A stretch of DNA of 26,246 bases from RGIG4079 sp045576735 (GTDB lineage: Bacteria; Bacteroidota; Bacteroidia; Bacteroidales; Muribaculaceae), in NCBI GenBank assembly GCA_045576735.1, contig JAZNGZ010000080.1:1-26246 (forward strand). Direction: 5' to 3'. Shown here one piece after another: positions 7,323 to 16,720 of the stretch (position 1 is its first letter; each line of letters begins with the position of its first letter). Below the pieces are notes generated by a model, which saw only the letters and a list, made by a program, of their open reading frames with translations, had not been told where the DNA came from and ran no database searches. The translations under genes and the position numbers were made by a program.

Positions 7323-8903
7323 GTGGCAACATTAACTGAAGAAATTAATCGTCGTCGCACGTTTGCTATCATCAGTCACCCCGACGCCGGAAAAACGACA
7401 TTAACAGAGAAATTACTACTTTATGGTGGCGCAATACACATTGCCGGCGCCGTAAAATCTAACAAGATAAAGAAAACCGCAACATCCGATTGGATGGAAA
7501 TTGAGAAACAACGTGGTATCTCGGTTGCTACATCGGTAATGGGGTTTAACTATGGAGACTACAAGATAAACATTCTTGACACTCCAGGTCACCAAGACTT
7601 TGCCGAAGACACTTATAGGACATTAACGGCTGTTGATAGTGTTATAATAGTTGTTGACGTTGCTAAAGGTGTTGAACAACAAACTCGCAAACTCATGGAA
7701 GTGTGTCGTATGCGCAACACTCCAGTCATTATATTCGTCAACAAACTCGACCGAGAAGGTCGTGACCCTTTTGAAATCCTTGATGAACTCGAGGCTGAAT
7801 TAAAAATTAGTGTACGACCTTTAAGCTGGCCAATCAACATTGGCGCAAAATTCAAAGGTGTATATAATATTTATGAGCAATCTCTCGATCTATTCACGCC
7901 CAACAAGCAAAAGGTATCGGAACGTGTGGAGATTGAAGACATAAATGATGTTCGTATCGATGAACATGTGGGGGAAACAGATGCTGCAAAACTGCGCGAA
8001 GACCTAGAGTTGATTGAAGGCGTATATCCCGAATTTGACAAAGAAGAATATTTACAAGGTGTGGTTGCCCCTGTATTTTTCGGCTCAGCGCTAAACACTT
8101 TTGGAGTAAAAGAACTTTTAGATTGCTTTGTTGAGATAGCGCCATCTCCTCGCCCCATTTATGCCGAAGAACGCGAAATAAAACCTGAAGAAAACAACTT
8201 CTCTGGCTTTGTATTTAAGATTCATGCCAACATGGATCCTAACCATCGTAGTTGCATAGCCTTTGTAAAAATTTGCTCCGGAAAATTTGAACGAAATGCC
8301 AATTATAAGCACATTCGCTCAGGCAAAATGATGAAATTTGCCGCTCCTACAGCATTTATGGCTCAAAAGAAAAACATTGTTGACGAAGCCTATCCTGGCG
8401 ATATCGTTGGGATTCCCGACACTGGCAATTTTAAAATTGGCGACACATTAACAGCTGGCGAACAACTTCATTTCAAAGGGTTACCTAGTTTTTCTCCCGA
8501 GATGTTTAAATATATCGAAAACACCGACCCAATGAAGTCCAAACAACTCGAAAAAGGAATTCAACAACTAATGGATGAAGGTGTAGCTCAATTATTTGTC
8601 AATCAATTCAATGGACGCAAAATAATTGGCACAGTCGGACAGCTTCAATTCGAAGTAATTCAATATCGTCTATTAAACGAATACGGAGCGCAATGTAAAT
8701 GGGAACCTATTTCATTATACAAGGCATGCTGGATTGAAAGCGATGACAGCGATGCTCTTGCAGCATTCAAGAAAAGGAAACACCAATTCATGGCTTTGGA
8801 CAAAGAAGGTAGAGACGTGTTTTTAGCCGACTCTAACTACGTTCTACAAATGGCTCAAAACGACTTTCCAAAGATTAAATTCCATTTTACAAGTGAATTC
8901 TAA
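7323..8903 (+). CDS. prfC: Peptide chain release factor 3 (RF3)
   Basis: GTPase that recycles RF1/RF2 from the ribosome after peptide release. The 526-residue product is full length. It has a P-loop SHPDAGKTT (18-26), a switch I region around RGISVATS (64-71), DTPGH (86-90) and NKLD (140-143), followed by beta-barrel domains. The family start (TEEINRRRTFAIISHPD) leaves only the GTG at 7323 as a sensible initiator, a less common start codon here. It lies 8 bases after rfbD, and only 2 bases separate its stop from the ATG of the SGNH gene, so translation of the two is likely coupled. Confidence 0.97.
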   Translation: MATLTEEINRRRTFAIISHPDAGKTTLTEKLLLYGGAIHIAGAVKSNKIKKTATSDWMEIEKQRGISVATSVMGFNYGDYKINILDTPGHQDFAEDTYRTLTAVDSVIIVVDVAKGVEQQTRKLMEVCRMRNTPVIIFVNKLDREGRDPFEILDELEAELKISVRPLSWPINIGAKFKGVYNIYEQSLDLFTPNKQKVSERVEIEDINDVRIDEHVGETDAAKLREDLELIEGVYPEFDKEEYLQGVVAPVFFGSALNTFGVKELLDCFVEIAPSPRPIYAEEREIKPEENNFSGFVFKIHANMDPNHRSCIAFVKICSGKFERNANYKHIRSGKMMKFAAPTAFMAQKKNIVDEAYPGDIVGIPDTGNFKIGDTLTAGEQLHFKGLPSFSPEMFKYIENTDPMKSKQLEKGIQQLMDEGVAQLFVNQFNGRKIIGTVGQLQFEVIQYRLLNEYGAQCKWEPISLYKACWIESDDSDALAAFKKRKHQFMALDKEGRDVFLADSNYVLQMAQNDFPKIKFHFTSEF

Positions 8904-8905
8904 CA

Positions 8906-10393
8906 ATGAATAGATATAATAAATATAGCAACAAGCAATCTTCACTTAAAAAGTTGATAAATCGATTTATCTTCTCTAAGTCAAAAGACAACACGTCTAA
9001 AAGTGGAGACATTGCACCTACAATTATGAAATTTATAATTTCAATTTTTGTTGCATTGACTTTTCTTTGTTTAATATTTCCCGATGATGGAATCCCATTT
9101 TTTGGAACAAAATTAGAATTTCTATCTTTATCAAAAGTCTTTGAAAACACTACTGATTCCACTGCAAATGAAAATGCACCACAAGATGTAATTACGAAAC
9201 GAAAAAGTGATCTTGACATAAAGAAAGAAAATGAATTTAAGACGTTTTGCGAATCAAATCCAGCGCGGATTTATATGCCAAATAACGACATCACATACCT
9301 CGACAAATTCTTTAACGCTTTAGATGAAGCAAACAAAAAACATGTAAGAATTGCTCATTTCGGAGACTCTCAACTTGAATGTGACCGCATTTCATGTGAC
9401 TTAAGAGCTCAATTCCAATCTCAATTTGGTGGTATAGGTGTAGGAATAATCCCTGTAGAGCAAACTGTTCCCACCTATACATTAACTCACAAGACTAGCC
9501 CATCTAAACTTTCTCGCGGATTGGCATATGGTCCGTCAAAAAATCGCGCATCACACGATAGATATGGCGTAATGGGCCAAGTTACCCGCATTGGAGGTAC
9601 TGTAAAAGTTAACGTTGAAGGAAAAGCTAAAGACTACCCTACGTCAGCCTCATTTATGCGCGTGTCGGTTAGTGCAAAAGGCGGGTCATATAGTGTTACA
9701 ACTCCTAACGGCACTTATCCATTGAAAAATACCGGCAACTCCTCTAATTCCATATACTCTGTAACTATGCCAGCTTCAACCAACCAAGCTACAATTACCC
9801 TCAATGGAAGTGCTGAAGTGTATGGAATCATGCTTGATGGCTCCACCGGTGTTTCTCTCGACAATATCCCTATGAGAGGTTGCTCAGGTACAATATTCAC
9901 GTCAATTGATTCCTCATCTATTGAGCCATATTTCCAACATGAAAATGTAAAACTAATTATCCTTCAATATGGCGGAAACTCTGTGCCATATCTCAAAGAT
10001 GAGAAAAAAATCAATCACTACAAAAAGCAAATTAAACAACAGATTGAATTTTTCAAACGCATTGAGCCATCGGCATGTATTTTATTTATAGGGCCTGCCG
10101 ACATGGCAACTAAACAAAATGGGAAAATGGCATCATATCCTCAAATGGATAATGTGGTGACTGCCTTACGCGAAGCAGCCAATGAATCGGGAGTAGCATT
10201 TTGGGATATGTATTCTTCTATGGGAGGTCGCAACTCTATCGTAAAATGGGTTAATGCTCGTCCACAACTCGCGGGTAACGACCACATCCACTTCACTCCT
10301 AAAGGAGCTAAAGAAATTTCCGAAATATTATTTAATACATTCCAATTGTATTACAAATTTTATCGTTTCAGAAATGGGCTTGACTCCGAATAA
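8906..10393 (+). CDS. Membrane-anchored SGNH/GDSL-family protein, putative O-acetylation partner
   Basis: The 495-residue product has about 40 cytoplasmic residues, one membrane segment (about 41-59, FIISIFVALTFLCLIF) and a long extracytoplasmic part, a type II topology. SGNH blocks are visible: HFGDSQ with nucleophile S155, block III QYGGN with N358, and NDHIHF with D459 and H462. This family hydrolyses or transfers ester-linked acyl groups. Next to an MBOAT gene the likely role is placing or removing acetyl on an envelope glycan, as DltD, AlgJ/AlgX or PatB do; this is inference from context. The stretch between blocks I and III (about 230-320) looks beta-rich, like an inserted carbohydrate-binding module. 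It starts 2 bases after prfC and is paralogous to the next gene. Confidence 0.82.
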   Translation: MNRYNKYSNKQSSLKKLINRFIFSKSKDNTSKSGDIAPTIMKFIISIFVALTFLCLIFPDDGIPFFGTKLEFLSLSKVFENTTDSTANENAPQDVITKRKSDLDIKKENEFKTFCESNPARIYMPNNDITYLDKFFNALDEANKKHVRIAHFGDSQLECDRISCDLRAQFQSQFGGIGVGIIPVEQTVPTYTLTHKTSPSKLSRGLAYGPSKNRASHDRYGVMGQVTRIGGTVKVNVEGKAKDYPTSASFMRVSVSAKGGSYSVTTPNGTYPLKNTGNSSNSIYSVTMPASTNQATITLNGSAEVYGIMLDGSTGVSLDNIPMRGCSGTIFTSIDSSSIEPYFQHENVKLIILQYGGNSVPYLKDEKKINHYKKQIKQQIEFFKRIEPSACILFIGPADMATKQNGKMASYPQMDNVVTALREAANESGVAFWDMYSSMGGRNSIVKWVNARPQLAGNDHIHFTPKGAKEISEILFNTFQLYYKFYRFRNGLDSE

Positions 10394-10413
10394 CTAATCA
10401 TAATATTCTTAAA

Positions 10414-11742
10414 ATGATTATAAATTTGCGCAAAATAATAATAGGTCTAAGCATTGTATTAGTCTGTTTTTCATCTAAAGCAGAAAATAATGATGAAGAA
10501 CCGATGATTTTTATCGATGATAAAAATGATAACATTGCCACCCAAATGAGATATGAAGGTTTAAGTGAATACTATATTCCTATTGAAGATATCTCATGTG
10601 TTGATTTTGACCAGAATACATTTTTAATCCCAGGCAGCAACCATTTAGTCTCAAAACTTTACAATAAGTTTGAACAAATATCAGCCATGGGTCAAGGAAC
10701 TATTTCAATAATGCATATTGGGGGAAGTCATGTACAGGCTGGCATATTCAGTCATCAATTACGCGAGAATTTTCGTTATTTCATAGGCGATAATGCTAGC
10801 TGCATGGGAATTATATTTCCTTACAAAACTATGGGAACTAATGCTCCTACTAACTACAAGATGTCAACAACAGGAACTTGGACTAAAGCTCGATGTATTG
10901 AACGAAATCCATCCCTCCCATTAGGAGTCTCCGGGGCTGCGATAAGAACACGTAGTGCCAACGCATCAATCTATTTTAATTTGAAATCACAAGAAAATTA
11001 TCAATGGTCATATAATAAATTGATTCTATTAGGAGACGGCAATAATGATGAATACCAACCTATGTTAATAGTTCAAGGAGACACAATCTCTCCTCTTTCA
11101 TATGAAAAAGGTGCGTGGACATTTCAATTCCCCGAAGAGGATGAGTCTAGCGAAGGAAAAATCATTTTTCCAGGAGCACACATTACACCCGTAACTATCA
11201 GGGGGTTAATTCCTCAAAACACTTACTCTGGTGTAATGTACCATGAAGCCGGCATCAACGGGGCTTCAGTACCCGCTTGGTTACGTTGTACTAAATTTGA
11301 AGACGAACTCGCTCACATCGAGCCCGATATGGTAATATTTGGGATAGGAATAAATGACGCAAACGTTTCACCTTCGCGTTTTGACAAAGAAAAATTTAAA
11401 GATAATTATCGCAGCCTAATTGCAAAAATAAGACGCGTTAAGAAAGATGCCGTACTTCTTTTCATCACAAACAATGATTGTCGCTTAAATCTTAAAGGAT
11501 ATGGAAATACCCACAATCCTAATTCATTAAAAGTGGAACAAGCATTTATCGAATTGGCTGAGGAATATGATGGCATTGTATGGAATTTATTCAGAGTCAT
11601 GGGGGGCCCTGGTTCTTCCAAAGAATGGGTAAATAATGGATTAATGCAAAAAGACCGCATTCACTTCACTCGCGGCGGCTACCAACTAATTGGAGACTTA
11701 TTATATAATGCATTTATAACTGATTATTGTAATATAAATTAA
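10414..11742 (+). CDS. Secreted SGNH-family protein with GGS in place of GDS
   Basis: The 442-residue product has an N-terminal signal peptide (about 1-23, hydrophobic IIIGLSIVLVCFS then SKA|E), so it should be periplasmic. Block I reads HIGGSH (S105), block III GIGIND (N314), and the C-terminal pair is DRIHF (D414, H417). It aligns with the upstream protein at several places: H-x-G-x-S, L-R-x-x-F, W-x-x-x-x-x-MGG and D-x-IHFT. The two are therefore paralogues from an old duplication. The aspartate usually next to the serine is glycine here. The catalytic Ser-Asp-His set itself is present, so an inactive protein cannot be assumed. It may be the transferase or glycan-binding half of the module. 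Gaps: 20 bases upstream, 8 to the MBOAT gene. Confidence 0.8.
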   Translation: MIINLRKIIIGLSIVLVCFSSKAENNDEEPMIFIDDKNDNIATQMRYEGLSEYYIPIEDISCVDFDQNTFLIPGSNHLVSKLYNKFEQISAMGQGTISIMHIGGSHVQAGIFSHQLRENFRYFIGDNASCMGIIFPYKTMGTNAPTNYKMSTTGTWTKARCIERNPSLPLGVSGAAIRTRSANASIYFNLKSQENYQWSYNKLILLGDGNNDEYQPMLIVQGDTISPLSYEKGAWTFQFPEEDESSEGKIIFPGAHITPVTIRGLIPQNTYSGVMYHEAGINGASVPAWLRCTKFEDELAHIEPDMVIFGIGINDANVSPSRFDKEKFKDNYRSLIAKIRRVKKDAVLLFITNNDCRLNLKGYGNTHNPNSLKVEQAFIELAEEYDGIVWNLFRVMGGPGSSKEWVNNGLMQKDRIHFTRGGYQLIGDLLYNAFITDYCNIN

Positions 11743-11750
11743 ATAAACTA

Positions 11751-13601
11751 ATGGGTGATTTTTTCAATTATATACTAAACATTTTTTCGTTTGACAGTGA
11801 TAATCCACTGTTATTCACCCAATTCCAATTTTGGGTGTTTTTTGCATTAGTATTTGCAGGGTTTACTTACTTCAAACGTCGCAGATTATTGCGCAACAGC
11901 TACCTATTTTTTATTAGTTTATTCTTTTATTACAAAACAAGTGGTTTGTTTGTAGGATTATTAGCCCTTGTCACTTGTTCCGACTTCTTAATAGCAAAGA
12001 GAATTGCACAGACAAGTAACCAATTAAGAAAAAAACTTTGGGTTGCTTTAAGTGTTATAATTGACTTATCTATCCTTTGTTATTTCAAATATGCTTATTT
12101 CTTTGCCGATGTATTAAACACTGCATTTGGTCTTGACATTGAAGTATCAAATATTGCAGCTTCGGGAATGAACCTATTATTTGGGGATGGGGCTTTTAAT
12201 GTCGATAGCATTATATTGCCTGTTGGTATCTCATTCTACACATTCCAAGTTTTAAGTTACACATGTGATGTGTATAAAGGATTAATCAAACCCGTCAACA
12301 ACATACTTGATTTTGGTTTTTATGTCTCATTCTTCCCGCAACTTGTAGCAGGCCCAATTGTAAAAGCCAGTGATTTCATCCCACAATTGTATAAAAAATA
12401 CAGCTTAAGCAAAACTCAATTTGGGATAGCAGTTTTTTGGATACTTAACGGGCTAATGAAAAAGATTATCTTAAGCGATTATCTTGCTTTGAACTTCATT
12501 GATAGAATTTTTGACAACCCCCTACTCTTCTCAGGATTTGAAAACGTCGCTGCGTTATTCTTATATTCTTTACAAGTATATGCCGACTTCTCGGGATATA
12601 CCGACATTGCAATTGGTCTATCATTGTTAATGGGATTCTATTTACCCAAGAACTTCGATTCTCCCTATAAAGCTCAAAACTGTAGTAACTTTTGGAAACG
12701 ATGGCACATATCACTATCTAGATGGCTGCAAACCTATTTATATATTCCATTAGGAGGTAATCGAAATGTAACATTTGGTACATATTTTTGGATTATAACC
12801 ATAACATTAATTGCATTAATTCTAAGTGGAAGCATTTGGATTGCCTTATTAGTATTGCTTATTGCTGGATTAGTAATTTATACAGCCCTAAAATTTCCAA
12901 CTAAACGCAAAACCATTGTTGCAAACCTCAACTCTATGATTACTATGCTACTAGGAGGTCTTTGGCATGGCGCAAGTTGTAACTTTATGATTTGGGGTGG
13001 ACTCAATGGTGTTGGCATGGTTGTATACAAGTTCTGGCGCGATTGGTCTATAACTGAGCGCATAATGGTAGCAAGTGCCACAACATTAATCATTCTAATA
13101 TTTACATTATTGTATCCTACTGCTCTATGGAATCTACTTCTTGCGTTTATGATTATAATTCTTTTAGGAGCTATAATACGTTTTATCTATAAACGCACTA
13201 AATACTCAATAAATTTCTCTTGGCTTGAACGCACATGGGCGATTTTTATAACATTCATTTTCATCTCATTCACCCGTTTATTTTTCCGTTCGGGATCTGA
13301 CTTAGACCCTGCAATTGCAAATGAAACGGCATGGAAAACTGCGTCAGACATGGTTACACAAATAGGAACCGCATGGAATAACAATATTTTTGAAATTATA
13401 GCTGCATACAAAGGCGTTTTCTTTTTATTTGTCGTGGGGATGATTATACATTGGCTGCCCGACCGACTTAAACGCCGTTATCGCATAATTTTTGCAAAAC
13501 TACCCATATATGCAATAGCTATCATTACAGTCGTAGCTATCTTCATCACTTACCAATTTATTTCATCTGAAATGAAACCATTTATATATTTCCAATTCTA
13601 G
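11751..13601 (+). CDS. MBOAT family O-acyltransferase (AlgI/DltB-like)
   Basis: Polytopic inner-membrane protein that would move an acyl, typically acetyl, group across the membrane for O-acylation of a surface glycan. The 616 residues contain about a dozen hydrophobic segments. The MBOAT signatures are: DFSGYTDIAIG (279-289), NFWKRWHISLSRWL (313-326), YIPLGGNR (331-338) and LLGGLWHGAS (400-409) with the invariant H406. Compared with AlgI, where GGNR is closely followed by the GGLWHG block, there is an extra stretch of roughly 45 residues (about 345-390) with two hydrophobic segments. This may be a subfamily trait. It follows two SGNH genes at 8 bases, the usual company of such enzymes. The acceptor glycan is unknown. 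Confidence 0.9.
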   Translation: MGDFFNYILNIFSFDSDNPLLFTQFQFWVFFALVFAGFTYFKRRRLLRNSYLFFISLFFYYKTSGLFVGLLALVTCSDFLIAKRIAQTSNQLRKKLWVALSVIIDLSILCYFKYAYFFADVLNTAFGLDIEVSNIAASGMNLLFGDGAFNVDSIILPVGISFYTFQVLSYTCDVYKGLIKPVNNILDFGFYVSFFPQLVAGPIVKASDFIPQLYKKYSLSKTQFGIAVFWILNGLMKKIILSDYLALNFIDRIFDNPLLFSGFENVAALFLYSLQVYADFSGYTDIAIGLSLLMGFYLPKNFDSPYKAQNCSNFWKRWHISLSRWLQTYLYIPLGGNRNVTFGTYFWIITITLIALILSGSIWIALLVLLIAGLVIYTALKFPTKRKTIVANLNSMITMLLGGLWHGASCNFMIWGGLNGVGMVVYKFWRDWSITERIMVASATTLIILIFTLLYPTALWNLLLAFMIIILLGAIIRFIYKRTKYSINFSWLERTWAIFITFIFISFTRLFFRSGSDLDPAIANETAWKTASDMVTQIGTAWNNNIFEIIAAYKGVFFLFVVGMIIHWLPDRLKRRYRIIFAKLPIYAIAIITVVAIFITYQFISSEMKPFIYFQF

Positions 13602-13643
13602 TTTATATTATTGCAAAGTTCAAACTATTCTCACTCCTATTAA

Positions 13644-14924
13644 ATGGATTCGTTAATATTTGTTTTAACAATTATTTTATTTGTATGTATAGGTTTAATC
13701 ATCTATTTAGTCCTTGCTGCAAATAAAATAAGGGCAAAGCTATCTTCGTTTGAAACTGATAAAATTTCAGCCGAGAGTCAACGTGATATTATATCTTCAC
13801 AACTATCCGATGTAAAAAAAGAATTAATAGAAGCTGATAATCTTACGAAATCATTAATAGAAGAGAATAGTCGTTTGAACGAACGCATAAAATTTATAGA
13901 AGAAGAAAAAGAGCGAATTATTACTGAAAGCGAGTTTCGTTTCCGAAACATTGCCAATGAAATATTAACACAAAATACTATTATTTTTAAAGAGCAAAAC
14001 GAAGCCCGACTAATTGAAATTCTTAATCCGTTAAGAGAAAATATCGAGCAATTCAAGAAAAGCATCTATGATAGTTATTCAAACGAAGCTCGTGAACGTT
14101 TTTCTCTTCAAGAACGCATCAAAGAACTCATTGAATTAAACCAATCGATAGGAAAAGAAGCCAAAGATCTTACTCTTGCCCTTAAAGGGAACAATAAGAT
14201 TCAAGGGAATTGGGGTGAAATGATTCTTGAAACAATTCTTGAAAAATCGGGTTTGCAACGCGATAGAGAATTTTTCGTACAAAAATCAACAACTAACGAC
14301 GATGGGAAACGCCTTATTGCCGATGTCATTATTAACTTCCCCGATGGCCGAAAAATTGTCATAGACTCAAAAGTCTCTCTTAATGCCTATATCGACCTCG
14401 CCAATTGTGATGACTCCATCGAGGCTGAAAATCACAAAAAACGACATTTGGCATCTATTCGCAATCACATCAATGAATTAAAAACAAAAAAATATCAAGA
14501 TTATATAGGTGTTGATAAAGCCGAATTCGTGATGATGTTTATTCCCAATGAGGCTGCATATATTAGTGCTATGCAACTTGACCACAACCTATGGCAAGAA
14601 GCATACGACAATCGTGTTCTAATTATCTCACCTACACATTTAATTTCTGCATTAAGATTAGTTGAACAACTTTGGAGCCATGATCGACAAACACGAAATG
14701 CTATTGAAATAGCAACCGAAAGTGGTAAAATGTATGATAAACTTGTAGGCTTTATTGATGACATGATGGCTATCGAAAAAGCTATTGACAACGCACGGAT
14801 ACACTACGACAAAGCAATTAATAAACTAAGTACCGGTCAAGGTAATATTATTGATAAAGCTCAGAAACTTAAGAATATGGGAGCAAAAGCGGCTAAAACA
14901 CTTCCGTCTAAGTTAACAAAATAA
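13644..14924 (+). CDS. rmuC: DNA recombination protein RmuC
   Basis: RmuC proteins limit certain DNA inversions and have a restriction-endonuclease-like core; the exact activity is not settled. The 426-residue product has an N-terminal membrane segment (about 4-25), a long coiled coil (about 28-170, charged and Glu/Lys-rich) and the RmuC domain (about 180-400). In that domain IQGNWGEMILETILEKSGL (187-204) is typical. ADV (D227) followed by DSK (D241, K243) resembles a PD-(D/E)xK metal site. It is 42 bases after the MBOAT gene and 29 before the T9SS-protein gene; no terminator is visible between. A functional link to the glycan genes is not evident. Confidence 0.93.
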   Translation: MDSLIFVLTIILFVCIGLIIYLVLAANKIRAKLSSFETDKISAESQRDIISSQLSDVKKELIEADNLTKSLIEENSRLNERIKFIEEEKERIITESEFRFRNIANEILTQNTIIFKEQNEARLIEILNPLRENIEQFKKSIYDSYSNEARERFSLQERIKELIELNQSIGKEAKDLTLALKGNNKIQGNWGEMILETILEKSGLQRDREFFVQKSTTNDDGKRLIADVIINFPDGRKIVIDSKVSLNAYIDLANCDDSIEAENHKKRHLASIRNHINELKTKKYQDYIGVDKAEFVMMFIPNEAAYISAMQLDHNLWQEAYDNRVLIISPTHLISALRLVEQLWSHDRQTRNAIEIATESGKMYDKLVGFIDDMMAIEKAIDNARIHYDKAINKLSTGQGNIIDKAQKLKNMGAKAAKTLPSKLTK

Positions 14925-14953
14925 TAATTATTAAATCGCTCAATTAAATTTTT

Positions 14954-16663
14954 ATGTTAAATAAACTGCTAACAATTTTAATTTCATTAGTTTGCATTAA
15001 CACATATGCAGTTACGCCTACCCCAATATATCCCAATGAAGGAGAGGTATTGACCGAGGATTTTCATTTCATATGCGTATGCGATAACAACGCATCGTTA
15101 ACCCTTGAAATCTCTGATTCAGAAACGTTTGAAAACATTATTTTCAGAAACTCTTCGCGATGGTTATTATTAGATAACATTAAACAAATGCCAATGTCTC
15201 CAACCGAACTTGGAAATGGCACATTCTATTGGCGCATCGCTCACGAATCGGGCTACACTACAACAATGAACTTTGTAATTTCAGGACAAACCGAATCTAC
15301 AACTAGTTATAAAATTAAACGAGACCCTAGCGAATATCCTCTCATCAAAATTCCTGGATATGAAGTGCCAATGGGACTCAGTTCATTATGGATTCGTTCA
15401 GAAAACACCCTAAACGGTCTTTGCCAACCCGATAAAGGAGGCTTAAATCACGGAATGGCCGTAAAAGACAATATTATTTACATCCCTTATGGCGGATTAA
15501 ATGTTACAAATCCTCATATAAATCGATTCGATGCCAACACTGGCGAATCTCTCGATTCATTAACAATTGACTATGGGAAATATGACAAAATTAAAAATCC
15601 TCTAAGTGATTTAGGAATCGATGACAACAATAATATCTATGTCGTAAATGCAGGCGAAGTAACATCAACACCAATTAATATTTATATTGATATGTTAGAT
15701 GTTTCATCTCAAGAAGACGTAGCCATCGTTAAGAAACGATTCATAGCCAACATCCCTTCCAGCACTGTTGTTGGAAACCAAAATGTAATTCACTCCACTG
15801 TAAAAGGAGATCTCTCTAGCGGTAATTTTTCTTTATATAGCGTATTAAAAAATCAGATAGCAGCAAATTTATACATATATCACATTTGCCGTTGGGACTT
15901 CAATTCTGAAACCAGTTCTATTGATCCTGCCGATATAACAACAATTGAATCGACTTCGACTTCTACTCCATTATATACTAGAATCACTCCTTTCGACAAT
16001 GAAAGTAAATACTACATAATAGATAATAATATCAAATACCCCACAATTTATAATTCAACAACGCGTATAGGAGATTTAACGTCCGAGCAATCATTCTCTC
16101 CATCGGGCGACTTAACCGGCAATGGAGTTCACATATTCAAACATGGCAATACCAATATGATGCTTTATGCAAGTAATTATCAAACTGAAGGCTCTAAATT
16201 TGAACTATTAACTCTATCGCCCAACTTTCTTGATGGAACAGAAAATGAAGTAGCTTCATTTAAAGGAATTAAAAGCATTTGGAAATTTCCTAGCAACTGC
16301 TTAGGCAGTAAATTTTCTAGAAATATGAACACACTTGCGGCTTCAACTACTGAAATTACATCAGATGGCTATCCTCGCACTAAAATATATATCTATTCGG
16401 CGGGAAACGGGCTTGCGGCATATCAACTCACCCACTATATTACTTCTGACGTTAACAATGCTCTTATCAAAGAAGAACCAAGTTATAGCATAAATAATGG
16501 CACAATAACATTTAACTCTTCATTTAAAAACATTTCTATCTACAACACCTCAGGAAGCTTAGTTGCATCATCGTCTAATTCATCATATATTAACATCGAC
16601 CATCTGCCATCTGCCATATACATTATGAATGTTGACGGCAATACTCTAAAACTTAAGTTATAA
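14954..16663 (+). CDS. Secreted protein of unknown function with T9SS C-terminal sorting domain
   Basis: I do not recognise a named family over the full 569 residues. There is a clear signal peptide (1-19, ending TYA). Residues about 20-110 look like a fibronectin-III/Ig-type module (PIYPNEGEVL ... FYWRIAHESGY). The middle (about 150-480) has recurring short strands such as NIIYIPYGG and NNNIYVVNAG, suggesting a beta-propeller or similar all-beta fold. The last 75 or so residues (from about 495, with NISIYNTSGSLV and a final LKLKL) match the type A sorting domain that directs export through type IX secretion and attachment to the surface. It lacks obvious catalytic motifs and could be an adhesin or a glycan-contacting protein. 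It is the last gene of the closely spaced run from rfbD. Confidence 0.75.
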   Translation: MLNKLLTILISLVCINTYAVTPTPIYPNEGEVLTEDFHFICVCDNNASLTLEISDSETFENIIFRNSSRWLLLDNIKQMPMSPTELGNGTFYWRIAHESGYTTTMNFVISGQTESTTSYKIKRDPSEYPLIKIPGYEVPMGLSSLWIRSENTLNGLCQPDKGGLNHGMAVKDNIIYIPYGGLNVTNPHINRFDANTGESLDSLTIDYGKYDKIKNPLSDLGIDDNNNIYVVNAGEVTSTPINIYIDMLDVSSQEDVAIVKKRFIANIPSSTVVGNQNVIHSTVKGDLSSGNFSLYSVLKNQIAANLYIYHICRWDFNSETSSIDPADITTIESTSTSTPLYTRITPFDNESKYYIIDNNIKYPTIYNSTTRIGDLTSEQSFSPSGDLTGNGVHIFKHGNTNMMLYASNYQTEGSKFELLTLSPNFLDGTENEVASFKGIKSIWKFPSNCLGSKFSRNMNTLAASTTEITSDGYPRTKIYIYSAGNGLAAYQLTHYITSDVNNALIKEEPSYSINNGTITFNSSFKNISIYNTSGSLVASSSNSSYINIDHLPSAIYIMNVDGNTLKLKL

Positions 16664-16668
16664 GTTTT
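16648..16668 (+). terminator. Weak hairpin at the stop of the T9SS protein gene
   Basis: AAAACTT (16648-16654) and AAGTTTT (16662-16668) form a 7-bp, A/T-heavy stem overlapping the TAA. A second palindrome, ATAGATATATCTAT (16678-16691), follows. Neither has a solid T-run, so a terminator role is tentative. Confidence 0.3.
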
Positions 16669-16720
16669 AATAATCATATAGATATATCTATCATTATAAC
16701 ATATTTTATTCAACTATTAA

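Noticed and set aside
7871..8158. Open frames on the minus strand opposite prfC
   Set aside because: Antisense shadows of a highly conserved gene; serine/arginine-rich low-complexity products with no family features.
15953..15970. Short repeat-like run (TCGACTTCGACTTCTACT) in the T9SS protein gene
   Set aside because: Encodes a brief Ser/Thr-rich linker; too short to be a meaningful tandem repeat.
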